The translations under genes were made by a program, and so were the position numbers. A stretch of 64,000 bases of DNA, taken from positions 41,453-105,452 of the forward strand of contig PHCI01000011.1 in assembly GCA_002842205.1 (NCBI GenBank). The letters are read 5' to 3'. Source of the DNA: Betaproteobacteria bacterium HGW-Betaproteobacteria-3. Lineage in GTDB: Bacteria; Pseudomonadota; Gammaproteobacteria; Burkholderiales; Burkholderiaceae_C. Of the stretch, positions 18,597 through 27,517 are shown piece by piece (positions within the stretch are counted from its first letter, which is position 1; each line of letters opens with the position of its first letter). A model generated the notes under the pieces. That model did not search any database. It was not told the origin of the DNA and saw only the letters and a program-made list of their open reading frames with translations.

Positions 18597-19568
18597 ATGC
18601 CTGCAACCCTTTCCACCACGGCCTGGCCACGCGCCGCCATCATTCGCGAGGTTGGCCTGCGCGACGGGCTGCAAAGCATTGCGCGGGTCCTGCCCACGGC
18701 GCAAAAAATCGAATGGATCCGCGACGCCTACGCCGCGGGCCAGCGCGAAATGGAAGTGGGCTCTTTTGTGCCCGCCCGCCTGCTGCCGCAACTGGCCGAC
18801 ACCGCGGCGCTGGTGGCTTTTGCCAAAACGCTGCCCGGGCTGAAAGTGTCGGTGCTGGTGCCGAACCTCAAGGGGGCCGAGCGCGCCATGGAATGCCAGG
18901 CCGACGCCATGCTGGTGCCGCTGTCGGCCAGCCACGCCCACAGCCTGGCCAACATGCGGCGCACGCCCGATGAGGTGGTGGCCGACATTGGCCGCATCCG
19001 CGACGCGCGCGATGCCGCGGGCTCGGCCACACGGATCGAGGTTGGCCTCAGCACCGCGTTTGGCTGCACCCTGCAGGGGCGGGTCGAGCCCGCGCAAGTG
19101 CTGCGCCTGGTGCAGGCGGTGCTCGACGCGGGCGTGGACTGCGTGGGCCTGGCCGACACCGTGGGCTATGCCGACCCGCGCGCCGTGCGTGAACTGTTCG
19201 ATCTCATCTTGCCGGTGGCGGGCGACCGTCTGAATTGCGGCCACTTCCACGACACCCGCGGGCTCGGGCTGGCCAACGTGCTGGCCGCGCTGGAAGTGGG
19301 CGTGACGCGGTTTGACGCCTGCCTGGCCGGCATTGGCGGCTGCCCGCACGCACCGGGCGCCAGCGGCAACGTCACCACCGAAGACCTGGCCTACATGCTG
19401 GCCAGCATGGGCATCGAAACCGGCCAGGATTTCCCGCGCCTGCTGGCCCTGCGCGCCAAGGTGGCGCAGTGGCTGGAGGGCGAGCCATTGCACGGCGTGC
19501 TGTGGCGCGCCGGTTTGCCCAAAACCATGCAGGTGCCAGACGCAACCGCGGCCACCGCCACCGCCTGA
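18597..19568 (+). CDS. hydroxymethylglutaryl-CoA lyase
   Basis: A 323-residue TIM-barrel lyase cleaving 3-hydroxy-3-methylglutaryl-CoA to acetyl-CoA and acetoacetate. Visible are the substrate/catalytic R22-D23 (EVGLRDGLQ), GLADTVGYADP, the metal-binding H216 and H218 (GHFHDTRG) and the catalytic cysteine loop GIGGCPHAPGASGN (C249). A TGGAG lies before the ATG at 18597. It heads an operon with a CoA-transferase and a TRAP transporter, so the substrate may arrive from outside rather than from leucine breakdown. Related lyases for similar 3-hydroxy acids are possible. Confidence 0.85.
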   Translation: MPATLSTTAWPRAAIIREVGLRDGLQSIARVLPTAQKIEWIRDAYAAGQREMEVGSFVPARLLPQLADTAALVAFAKTLPGLKVSVLVPNLKGAERAMECQADAMLVPLSASHAHSLANMRRTPDEVVADIGRIRDARDAAGSATRIEVGLSTAFGCTLQGRVEPAQVLRLVQAVLDAGVDCVGLADTVGYADPRAVRELFDLILPVAGDRLNCGHFHDTRGLGLANVLAALEVGVTRFDACLAGIGGCPHAPGASGNVTTEDLAYMLASMGIETGQDFPRLLALRAKVAQWLEGEPLHGVLWRAGLPKTMQVPDATAATATA

Positions 19569-19581
19569 ATCCGCACCCGCC

Positions 19582-20799
19582 ATGAGCGACGCCGCCAAAC
19601 CTGCCGCCCGCCCGCCCCACCTGCCGCTGAGCGGCCTGCGCGTGGTCGAATTCACCCACATGGTCATGGGCCCGACCTGTGGCATGGTGCTGGCCGACAT
19701 GGGGGCCGAGGTCATCAAGGTCGAGCCGGTGGAGGGCGACCGCACGCGCCACCTGCTGGGCGCCGGCGCCGGTTTCTTCCCGATGTTCAACCGCAACAAG
19801 AAGAGCATCGCCATCAACCTGCACACCCCCGAAGGTGCCGCCGTGGCGCGCCGGCTGTGCGCCACGGCCGACATCGTGGCCGAGAACTTCAAGCCCGGCA
19901 CCATGGGCAAGTACGGCCTGGACCACGCCAGCCTGTCGCAGACCAACCCCCGGCTGATTTACGTGAGCCACAAGGGCTTTCTGCCCGGGCCTTACGAGCA
20001 CCGCGTGGCGCTGGACGAAGTGGTGCAGATGATGGGCGGGCTGGCCTACATGACGGGCCGGCCCGGCGACCCGCTGCGCGCCGGCACCAGCGTCAACGAC
20101 ATCATGGGCGGCATGTTCGGCGCCATTGGCGCCCTGGGCGCACTGATCCAGCGTGGCATCACCGGCAAAGGCCAGGAGGTGCAAAGCGCGCTGTTCGAGA
20201 ACAACGTGTTCCTGGTGGGCCAGCACATGCTGCAATACGCCATCACCGGCCAGCCCGCTGCGCCCATGCCCGACCGCATTTCGGCCTGGGCGGTGTACGA
20301 CGTGTTCACCGTCAAGGACGGCGAGCAGATTTTTCTGGCCGCCGTGAGCGACGCGCAGTGGGCCACCTTCTGCGACGCGCTGGGCTATGCCGACCTGAAA
20401 GCCGACCCGCGCTACGCCACCAACAACGACCGGGTGCGCCTGCGTCCTGAGCTCATGCCCGTGCTGCGCGAGCGCCTGGCCCGGCACAGCGCGGCCGAAC
20501 TGGCCGCGTTGTTCGAGCGCGTGGGGTTGCCATTTGCGCCCATCCGCCGCCCCGAGGAGCTGTACGACGACGAGCACCTGCGGGCCACCGGCGGCCTGGC
20601 CGACATCACGCTGCCCGACGGCGCGCGCGCCGGCCAGACCGCCCGGACCACGCTGCTCCCGTTCACCCTGGACGGCCAGCGTCCGGGCGTGCGCCTGCAG
20701 CCTCCGCGCAGGGGTGAGCACACCCATGAGGTGCTGCAGGGCCTGGGCTACAGTGCGCAGGACATTGACGCGCTGCAAGCGGCCCACGCAGTCGCGTGA
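19582..20799 (+). CDS. CaiB/BaiF family (family III) CoA-transferase
   Basis: A 405-residue class III CoA-transferase. The N-terminal LSGLRVVEFTHMVMGPTCGM and the catalytic aspartate D173 in GTSVNDIMGG are typical. It would activate an organic acid by moving CoA from an acyl-CoA donor. Located between HMG-CoA lyase and a TRAP transporter, it most simply makes the CoA ester that the lyase then splits. The gap to the lyase is 13 bases. The exact acid (hydroxymethylglutarate or a similar branched 3-hydroxy acid) is inference. Confidence 0.82.
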   Translation: MSDAAKPAARPPHLPLSGLRVVEFTHMVMGPTCGMVLADMGAEVIKVEPVEGDRTRHLLGAGAGFFPMFNRNKKSIAINLHTPEGAAVARRLCATADIVAENFKPGTMGKYGLDHASLSQTNPRLIYVSHKGFLPGPYEHRVALDEVVQMMGGLAYMTGRPGDPLRAGTSVNDIMGGMFGAIGALGALIQRGITGKGQEVQSALFENNVFLVGQHMLQYAITGQPAAPMPDRISAWAVYDVFTVKDGEQIFLAAVSDAQWATFCDALGYADLKADPRYATNNDRVRLRPELMPVLRERLARHSAAELAALFERVGLPFAPIRRPEELYDDEHLRATGGLADITLPDGARAGQTARTTLLPFTLDGQRPGVRLQPPRRGEHTHEVLQGLGYSAQDIDALQAAHAVA

Positions 20800-20848
20800 C
20801 GCCATTGCCGCACCCGTTCACGATTCACAACAAAGAGGAGAAGAAGCC

Positions 20849-21862
20849 ATGACGAAACCCACCGCCCCCCGGGCCACTTCACGCCGGTCCGCACTGATCG
20901 CCCTCACGGCCCTGGCCCTGGGCAGCCCCGCCTTCGCCGCCGACTACACGATGCGCATCAGCCACCAGTTTCCACCGACCCACCACACGGCGGTCAATCT
21001 GGACCAGTTCGCCAAGGAGGTCAAGGACGCCACCCAAGGTCGCGTGGAGGTGCAGATCTTCGGTGCCGCGCAGCTGTTCAAGCCCAACCAGAACCACCCG
21101 GCCGTGGCCAGCGGCAAGGTCGAGGCCGCGGCCATCCTGAGCTTTCAATGGGGCGGCACGATCCCCGAGATGAGCGTCACCATCATCCCCTACCTGATGA
21201 CTTCGGTGGCCAAGCAAAAGGCGTTCATCGGCTCTGAAGCCTCGAAGCTGCTCGACGCCAAGATGGAAGCCCGGGGCGTCAGGAACATCGCCTGGATCGT
21301 GGACACCAACGACGGCATCTTCACTTCGGCCAGCAAGCCGCTGGTGGTGCCGGCCGACTTTGCGGGCCTGAAGATCCGCGGCCTGAACAAGCTGTTTGAC
21401 GCCGGTCTGTCGGCGATGGGCGCCGCGCCCTCGGCCATGCCGGGCTCCGAGGTCTACCAGGCCCTGCAGACCGGTGTGCTCGACGCCGGCTTCACGGGGG
21501 TGAAGGCGGCCTACAGCCGCAAGTTCTATGAAGTCCAGAAGTTCGGCGTGGCCTCCAACATCATCCTGGCGTATGACAACCTCGTGGTGAACCCGGCCTG
21601 GTGGAACGGTCTGCCCGCCGATGTGCGTGGTGCCATCCAGAAGGCCGCCGATCGCGCGGTGCAGCGCTCCATCCGCACCCGCGACGGCGTGCCTGCCGAA
21701 GACATCAAGGCGCTCAACGACAACGGCATGAAAACGGTGGCCTTGACCCGGGCCCAGGAGAAAGCCATGGCCGACGCGATGCAGCCCGCCGTCAAGAAGG
21801 ATTTTCTGAGCGCGACCGCCCCCGACGGCGTGAAGCTGCTCGAAATGATCGACCGCCTGTAA
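20849..21862 (+). CDS. TRAP transporter substrate-binding protein, DctP family
   Basis: A 337-residue periplasmic binding protein. The N-terminus has a twin-Arg-like signal (SRRSALIALTALALG, cleavage after AFA near residue 30) and the mature part the DctP fold (MRISHQFPPTHHTAVNLDQF, GLKIRGLNKLFDAGL, MPGSEVYQALQTGVLDAG). AGAGGAGAAG precedes the ATG. It captures the substrate for the adjacent DctQ/DctM membrane subunits. Most ligands of this family are carboxylates, bound through a conserved Arg (likely the one in KIRG). Confidence 0.85.
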   Translation: MTKPTAPRATSRRSALIALTALALGSPAFAADYTMRISHQFPPTHHTAVNLDQFAKEVKDATQGRVEVQIFGAAQLFKPNQNHPAVASGKVEAAAILSFQWGGTIPEMSVTIIPYLMTSVAKQKAFIGSEASKLLDAKMEARGVRNIAWIVDTNDGIFTSASKPLVVPADFAGLKIRGLNKLFDAGLSAMGAAPSAMPGSEVYQALQTGVLDAGFTGVKAAYSRKFYEVQKFGVASNIILAYDNLVVNPAWWNGLPADVRGAIQKAADRAVQRSIRTRDGVPAEDIKALNDNGMKTVALTRAQEKAMADAMQPAVKKDFLSATAPDGVKLLEMIDRL

Positions 21863-21874
21863 TTTCCGCGTGCC

Positions 21875-22462
21875 ATGGCGAACCCTGCGGCGCGTACACA
21901 CCCGGGCGAAAGCCCGGCCCTGCGCATTCTGGCGCGCGCGGTGGCGCTGCTGGCGGGCGCTGCCATGGGGCTGGCCGCCGTGGCGCTGCTGCTGTCGCTG
22001 GCGCTCATTGGCTGGGCCGTGGTGATGCGCTATGGGTTCAATGCCGCGCCGACCTGGGTGGACGACCTGGTCGGCTTCAACCTGGTGGCCATCGTGATGC
22101 TGGCGGCGGCGCAAACGTTGCGTCAGGGCGAGCACATTGGTGTGGACTTGCTGACCGCCAGCCTGTCGGCCCGCGGGCGCCGCTGGGCCGCGGGTTGGGC
22201 TGCGCTGGCCACCGGGGCCATCGCCGTGGTGCTGGTGCTCAACGGCACGGGCACAGCCCTGCTGGCCCGCTCGCTCGGACTGCTGACCGAAGGCGCGCTG
22301 GAGTGGCCGACCTGGATGCTCATGCTGCTCATGCCGGTGGGTGGGGCCCTGTTGTTGCTGGCCGCCGTCGAGCAACTGTGGCGCGCGGTGGCGGGCGTGC
22401 CCCTGCCGCGCCCGCATTCGCCGGTGGACGCTGTGCCACTTGAGAAGCCGGAGCCGCGATGA
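21875..22462 (+). CDS. TRAP transporter small permease, DctQ family
   Basis: A 195-residue membrane protein with four hydrophobic segments and the DctQ signature around VVMRYGFNAAPTWVDDLVGF. It is the small subunit that supports the DctM channel. Twelve bases separate it from the binding-protein gene and its end overlaps the next gene by four bases. Confidence 0.82.
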   Translation: MANPAARTHPGESPALRILARAVALLAGAAMGLAAVALLLSLALIGWAVVMRYGFNAAPTWVDDLVGFNLVAIVMLAAAQTLRQGEHIGVDLLTASLSARGRRWAAGWAALATGAIAVVLVLNGTGTALLARSLGLLTEGALEWPTWMLMLLMPVGGALLLLAAVEQLWRAVAGVPLPRPHSPVDAVPLEKPEPR

Positions 22463-23745
22463 CCATTGCACTGGTGTTTCTGGGGCTGTTGCTGCTGCTG
22501 TTCACGGGCCTGCCCATCTTTGCCGGGCTGGCGCTGTTTGGCGGCGGCCTGATGTACCTGACCCAGGGTGAACTGGGTTCGGTCACGGAGGTGATTTTTG
22601 GCGAGATCAACCGCTACTTGCTGGTGGCGATCCCGCTGTTCGCGTTCATGGCGCAGATCATGATCCGCGGGCGCATCGTGGACGACCTGTACCACACGGC
22701 CTACACCCTGACGCGGCACCTGCCGGGCGGGCTGGGCATTGCCACCATTCTGGCCTGCACCATCTTCGCGGCCATTTCGGGCTCCAGCGTGGCCACGGCG
22801 CTGACCATTGGCGCCGTGGCCATCCCGCAGATGATCCGTTACGGCTACGAGCCCAAGGCGGCCTACGGGCTGGTGGCGGCCGGGGGCACCTTGGGCATCC
22901 TGATCCCGCCCTCGGGCCCCATGGTGCTCTACGGGGTGACCACCGACACCTCGATCGGCGGCCTGTTCATGGCGGGCATCGTCCCGGGGCTGCTGATGGC
23001 CGGGGTGTTTGTGGCCTGGAGCATGACCAGCACCGCCATCGCCCACCGCCACATCACCCGCGAGCCCCGCGCCACCTGGCGCGAAGTATTGGTGGCGCTG
23101 CGCAAATCCATCTGGGCGTTGTCGTTGCCGGTGTTCGTGCTCGGCGGCATGTACGCCGGCCTGTTCACGGCCACCGAGGCTGCGGCAGCGGGCGCGTGGC
23201 TGGCGCTGTTGGTGGCCGTTGTGATTTACCGCAACGTCGGGCTGCGTGCGATCTGGGATTCGGCGGTGGACGCCTGCCGGGTGTCGGCCATGCTGTTCAT
23301 GATCCTGGCGGGCGCTTCGGTGTTCGGCCATGTGCTGACCAAGCTGCGGATCCCGCAGCAGATCGTGCAGGCGGTGATTGCGGCCGACATCGGCGTGGCC
23401 GGTTTCCTGATCGTCATGATGGTGCTGATCTTCATCCTGGGCATGTTCCTGGAATCGATCGCCATCATCCTGATCACCACGCCGGTCATCATGCCGGCCA
23501 TGGCGCAGCTGCACATCAACCCGATCTGGTACGGCGTGCTGCTGGTCATCAACCTCGAGCTGGCACAGATCACGCCGCCCGTGGGCATGAACCTGTTCAC
23601 CATCAAGGCCATCACCCAATCGCCCATGGGGCCCATCGTGCGCGGCGCCGCGCCCTATGTGTTGCTGATGATCGCGGTGCTGGCCATGGTGATGGTGTGG
23701 CCGCAAATTGCGCTCTGGTTGCCCGGGACGATGCGCGGGCGCTGA
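22459..23745 (+). CDS. TRAP transporter large permease, DctM family
   Basis: A 428-residue protein with about 12 membrane segments and the DctM landmarks SGSSVATALTIGAVAIPQM, GGTLGILIPPSGPMV and ITPPVGMNLF. It drives sodium- or proton-coupled uptake with DctP and DctQ. Translationally coupled to dctQ by an ATGA overlap. It closes the operon that begins with HMG-CoA lyase. Confidence 0.88.
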   Translation: MTIALVFLGLLLLLFTGLPIFAGLALFGGGLMYLTQGELGSVTEVIFGEINRYLLVAIPLFAFMAQIMIRGRIVDDLYHTAYTLTRHLPGGLGIATILACTIFAAISGSSVATALTIGAVAIPQMIRYGYEPKAAYGLVAAGGTLGILIPPSGPMVLYGVTTDTSIGGLFMAGIVPGLLMAGVFVAWSMTSTAIAHRHITREPRATWREVLVALRKSIWALSLPVFVLGGMYAGLFTATEAAAAGAWLALLVAVVIYRNVGLRAIWDSAVDACRVSAMLFMILAGASVFGHVLTKLRIPQQIVQAVIAADIGVAGFLIVMMVLIFILGMFLESIAIILITTPVIMPAMAQLHINPIWYGVLLVINLELAQITPPVGMNLFTIKAITQSPMGPIVRGAAPYVLLMIAVLAMVMVWPQIALWLPGTMRGR

Positions 23746-23870
23746 AAGGCGGAGGACGGGCTGAGGCCTCGCGGGGACCCGGGGAGGTTGCGACACGGTT
23801 TGCTCGATCTGGCGTTGAAATACGGACGACGATCGGCCCATTCGTGACTTTGAGCCACATAATCCGGGCC

Positions 23871-24830
23871 ATGAGCAAGCTCAAGCAACTCGAATCCTTT
23901 GTCTCCATCGCCACGCGCGGCAGCCTGACCGCCGCGGCCAACGCCGAAGGGGTGGCCCCGGCCATCATGGGGCGCCGGCTGGACGCGCTGGAAGAGCGGC
24001 TGGGCGTCAAGCTGCTGATGCGCACCACGCGGCGCATCACGCTCACCCACGAAGGCAGCGCGTTCCTGGAAGACTGCCAGCGGCTGCTGGCCGATCTGGC
24101 CAACGCCGAGGCCAGCGTGTCGGCCGGGGGGGTGAAGGCCAGCGGGCATTTGCGCATCACCTCGCCAGCCGGGTTCGGGCGCCGCCATGTGGCGCCGCTG
24201 GCGCCCCGCTTTCGCGAACTGCACTCCGAGGTCACGCTGTCGCTGAATCTGAGCGATCGGGTGGTGGACCTGGCCGGCGAGGGGTTTGACTGCGCGGTGC
24301 GCGTGGGCGATCTGCCGGACTCGTCGCTGGTGAGCGTGCGGCTGGCCGACAACCGCCGCCTGTGCGTGGCCACGCCCGAGTACCTGCGCCGCCACGGCAC
24401 GCCGCAGCATCCGTCCGACCTGGCGCGGTTTGACTGCCTCACGCTGTCCAGTGACGCCTCGCAAACCCGGGGCTGGGCGTTCCGGGTGCCCAGGGAGCCG
24501 GGGCAGTCCAAGGGCAGGGAGGGCGTGGACGGGCAAGAGGTCATCCATCTCAAACCGGGCGGGCCGCTCGATTGCTCGGACGGCCAGGTGCTGCACGACT
24601 GGTGCCTGGCCGGCTACGGCATCGCGTGGCGCAGCACCTGGGAAGTCGAGGCCGAAGTGGCCTCGGGCCAGTTGGTCGCCGTGCTCGAAGAGTTTGCTGC
24701 GCCGCCCAACGGCATTTACGCGGTGTTCCCGCAGCGCAAGCACCTGCCTCTGCGGGTGCGGCTGTGGATTGATTTTCTCAAGCACCACTATGGGCAGGCG
24801 GAGTTCTGGCGCGGTCGTGCCAGCCTTTGA
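23871..24830 (+). CDS. LysR-type transcriptional regulator
   Basis: A 319-residue LysR regulator of the AaeR/DsdC-like broad group: winged helix LKQLESFVSIATRGSLTAAA with GRRLDALEERLGVKLLMRTT, then an effector domain. A segment near 200-225 (PREPGQSKGREGVDGQE) is longer and more charged than in most relatives. It is same-strand with, and 125 bases after, the TRAP operon, and three bases before the lipid A deacetylase-like gene. Target genes are unknown. Confidence 0.72.
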   Translation: MSKLKQLESFVSIATRGSLTAAANAEGVAPAIMGRRLDALEERLGVKLLMRTTRRITLTHEGSAFLEDCQRLLADLANAEASVSAGGVKASGHLRITSPAGFGRRHVAPLAPRFRELHSEVTLSLNLSDRVVDLAGEGFDCAVRVGDLPDSSLVSVRLADNRRLCVATPEYLRRHGTPQHPSDLARFDCLTLSSDASQTRGWAFRVPREPGQSKGREGVDGQEVIHLKPGGPLDCSDGQVLHDWCLAGYGIAWRSTWEVEAEVASGQLVAVLEEFAAPPNGIYAVFPQRKHLPLRVRLWIDFLKHHYGQAEFWRGRASL

Positions 24831-24833
24831 ATC

Positions 24834-25646
24834 ATGAAGCCACTGGTGTTGTGTGCCGACGACTTTGCCTGGAATGGGGCCGTCTCCAGCGGCATTGCTG
24901 CGTTGGCCGAGATGGGCCGGTTGACCGCGACCAGCGCGATGGTGCTGTCGCCCCGATGGCCGCACGACGTGCTGCGGCTTCGGGACCTGCAGGGTCGGCT
25001 CGACGTCGGCCTGCACCTGGACTGGACCAGCCCTTTCGCCGTGACGGCGGGCCATGGCCGCAGTCTCGCGGGGACCATGGCCCGGGCGGTACTGGGGCGG
25101 CTGGGCCTGACGCCGGTGCGCGAGGTGATTGAGCGTCAACTCGATGCCTTTGAATCGCGCTGGAAGGCGCCGCCCGATCACGTGGACGGGCACCAGCATG
25201 TGCAGCAATTTGCGGGCGTCCGCGACGCGTTGGTCGAGGTGCTTGCGCGGCGCTATCCGCGCCAAGCGCCGTGGGTCCGTGTGTCGCAGCCTGCGTCCGG
25301 CCGGCAAGACGTCAAATCACGTGTGATTTCAGCCATGGGGGCGGGCGATTTGCGGCAACTGGCCGATCGCGCCGGGATTCCGTCAAGCCCCGCGCTGGCG
25401 GGCATTTACGATTTTCAAGGCGGGCCGACGGCTTACGGGCGCCACATGGACCGCTGGCTGGCGACGTCCCCGCCAGGCACCGTGGTCATGTGCCATCCGG
25501 CCGGAGTGGTCGACGCTTGCGACGGCATCGGGCTGGCCCGCGCCGGGGAGTTCGCCTACCTGCGCAGCGAGGCGTTCGAGAGCGCATTGCATTTCGCCGG
25601 CGTCAAGCTGCTGCGCGGGACGGCGCTTTACACTGCCCGCCAATGA
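24834..25646 (+). CDS. ChbG/YdjC-family deacetylase, NaxD/LgmC-like
   Basis: A 270-residue carbohydrate deacetylase of the YdjC fold with the metal ligands D9-D10 (LCADDFAWN), HLDW, DGHQHVQ and MCHPAG. In Francisella (NaxD) and Bordetella (LgmC) such enzymes deacetylate an undecaprenyl-phosphate N-acetylhexosamine before transfer to lipid A. The next gene is an ArnT-like transferase overlapping by four bases, and a GT2 and a GtrA-type flippase follow, so the lipid-linked amino-sugar role is more likely here than chitooligosaccharide or hopanoid (HpnK) chemistry. Confidence 0.72.
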   Translation: MKPLVLCADDFAWNGAVSSGIAALAEMGRLTATSAMVLSPRWPHDVLRLRDLQGRLDVGLHLDWTSPFAVTAGHGRSLAGTMARAVLGRLGLTPVREVIERQLDAFESRWKAPPDHVDGHQHVQQFAGVRDALVEVLARRYPRQAPWVRVSQPASGRQDVKSRVISAMGAGDLRQLADRAGIPSSPALAGIYDFQGGPTAYGRHMDRWLATSPPGTVVMCHPAGVVDACDGIGLARAGEFAYLRSEAFESALHFAGVKLLRGTALYTARQ

Positions 25647-27226
25647 ATCAACTCCTCAAACGCGAGCGGCAAACCACGTGGCTTTTGTTGGCGGGGCTGT
25701 GGGCGCTGTTGCTGCTGCTGGCGGTCTGGCGGCCACTGGCCTTGCCCGATGAGGGACGCTATGCCGAGGTCGGGCGCTGGATGTGGTTGTCGGGCGATTG
25801 GCTGGTGCCGCGGCTCGACGGCATTCCGTTTTTCCACAAACCACCGCTGTTGCATTGGCTGCAGGCCCTGTCGTTTGCGACCTTCGGCGTTTCGCCCTGG
25901 TCGGCGCGGCTGGTGCCGGCCGTCCATGCCGGGATCATGCTGGTGGCGCTGTACCTGGCGGCGCGCACCACGACCACCGAGGCCGTGGCCCGTCGTGCGG
26001 CGCTCATGCTCGGCACCAGCCTGGCCTTTTTGCTGGGCGGGCAGTATGTCAACCATGACATGCTGGTCGCTTCGTGGATCGGCGTGGCCATCTGGGCCTT
26101 TGCCTTGTCGTTCCTGCAGGGCGACCGGCCGCACGCCAATCTGGCGCGGCTGGGATTCGTGGCCTGTGCACTGGGTGTGCTGAGCAAGGGGCTGATCGGC
26201 CTGGCGCTGCCCGGACTGGTGCTCCTGGGCTGGCTCATCTGGACGCGCCAGCTGGGCAAGGTCGTGCGGCTGCCCTGGCCGAGTGGCCTGGCGTTGTTCG
26301 CCCTGATCGCCGTGCCGTGGTTTGCGGTGGCGCAATCGCGGTATCCGGGCTTCATGGATTACCTGTTTGGTGCGCAGCAGTTTTCCCGTTTCACGGGCTC
26401 CACCTTCAACAACGTGCGGCCCTGGTGGTTTTACCTGCCGGTCGTTGCGCTGCTGGTGTTCCCGTGGTTTTGGTTTGCACTGCATCAGGCGCGCGCCGAC
26501 GCCCGCCGGGCCACAGCGGAGGTCTCGGCAAGGGCCCCCAAGGTGGCGGCGCTGTGCTGGCTCTGGATCGCGGTGATTGTCGGGTTCTTTTCCATCCCCC
26601 ATTCCAAGCTGGTGGGCTACGTCTTGCCTGTGGCGCCCCCGTTGGCGCTGCTGGCCGCGCTGGGCTGGCAGCACTGCTTGGGTGAACGCCGGGCGGGGCG
26701 GACCGCCTTTGCGGTTGTCTGCGGGCTGCTGCTGATCGGCAGCGGGGTGCTGAGCGAGGTCGTAAGCCGTCATTCCCGGCGCGTCGGAACGCAGGACATC
26801 GCCGCCACGCTGGCGTGTCAGGCGAGCCCGACCGACACCGTCTACGCCGTGGGCGACTACCCCTACGATCTGCCGTTCTATACGCAGGCCACCCAGCCCA
26901 TGGTGGTGGTGCAGGACTGGACTGAGGTGCGGCGCACGGCGGGTGACAACTGGCGCCGTGAACTGTTTGAGGGCGCCAACTTTGATCCGGTGGCCGGCCA
27001 GGTCCTGCAGGGGCCGCAGGTGTTGGCGCAGGCGGTCATGCAACCAGGTCGGTGGCTGGTGTCACCCCGGGCCGTCGACCCCGACCCGACGGCCTCGGGC
27101 TGGGTGGCCGTGGCACGCGGAACGGCCTGGAACCTCTACCGCTCAGCGCCGGAACGCCCAGTGGCGGCTGAGGACAAAGGTTTGCCCGGCTGCGACCAGC
27201 AGGGCCGAAAACAGCGCCACCAATGA
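25643..27226 (+). CDS. ArnT-like glycosyltransferase family 39 membrane protein
   Basis: A 527-residue integral membrane glycosyltransferase with about 11-12 hydrophobic segments and a C-terminal periplasmic domain. The conserved acidic motif LPDEGRYAEVGRWM lies in the first periplasmic loop. ArnT, FlmK and LgmB move an aminosugar from undecaprenyl phosphate to lipid A phosphate at the periplasmic face, giving cationic peptide resistance. Start overlaps the deacetylase stop (ATGA). Its last 84 bases overlap the convergent GtrA-like gene, so the C-terminal tail may be non-native. Confidence 0.75.
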   Translation: MNQLLKRERQTTWLLLAGLWALLLLLAVWRPLALPDEGRYAEVGRWMWLSGDWLVPRLDGIPFFHKPPLLHWLQALSFATFGVSPWSARLVPAVHAGIMLVALYLAARTTTTEAVARRAALMLGTSLAFLLGGQYVNHDMLVASWIGVAIWAFALSFLQGDRPHANLARLGFVACALGVLSKGLIGLALPGLVLLGWLIWTRQLGKVVRLPWPSGLALFALIAVPWFAVAQSRYPGFMDYLFGAQQFSRFTGSTFNNVRPWWFYLPVVALLVFPWFWFALHQARADARRATAEVSARAPKVAALCWLWIAVIVGFFSIPHSKLVGYVLPVAPPLALLAALGWQHCLGERRAGRTAFAVVCGLLLIGSGVLSEVVSRHSRRVGTQDIAATLACQASPTDTVYAVGDYPYDLPFYTQATQPMVVVQDWTEVRRTAGDNWRRELFEGANFDPVAGQVLQGPQVLAQAVMQPGRWLVSPRAVDPDPTASGWVAVARGTAWNLYRSAPERPVAAEDKGLPGCDQQGRKQRHQ

Positions 27227-27517
27227 AGGCCAGTGCAACCCGCGCAACAGCAGCACAAAAGCGATTTCGTTGGTGGCCAAACCGGCCAACGCAGTGACGC
27301 CGAAGCGCAGCAGGCTCTGCGGCACCGTGGTCCCGGCATCGCGAAAGCTCAGCAACCGATGCCCCGTAAAGCTGACCCCAAACGCCACGGCAAAGCCGGC
27401 CGCATTGGCCAACTCCGGCCACCACCGATCCTGCAGCAGGGCGAACACGATCATGTGCGTGATGGCGGCGGCCACGCCGACCGCGATGAACCACAATCCG
27501 GTGCGGTGCAGGGTCAT
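27143..27517 (-). CDS. GtrA-family flippase-like membrane protein
   Basis: A 124-residue protein with four membrane helices and the GtrA pattern (SFTGHRLLSFRD in the central loop; VLSRHWAFRR at the end). GtrA proteins are thought to flip undecaprenyl-phosphate sugars. It overlaps the upstream GT2 gene by four bases and is convergent with the ArnT-like gene, overlapping it by 84 bases. It would provide the flippase step of the lipid-modification set, as LgmD or ArnEF do elsewhere. Confidence 0.72.
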   Translation of the reverse strand: MTLHRTGLWFIAVGVAAAITHMIVFALLQDRWWPELANAAGFAVAFGVSFTGHRLLSFRDAGTTVPQSLLRFGVTALAGLATNEIAFVLLLRGLHWPSLVALFSALLVAAGQTFVLSRHWAFRR

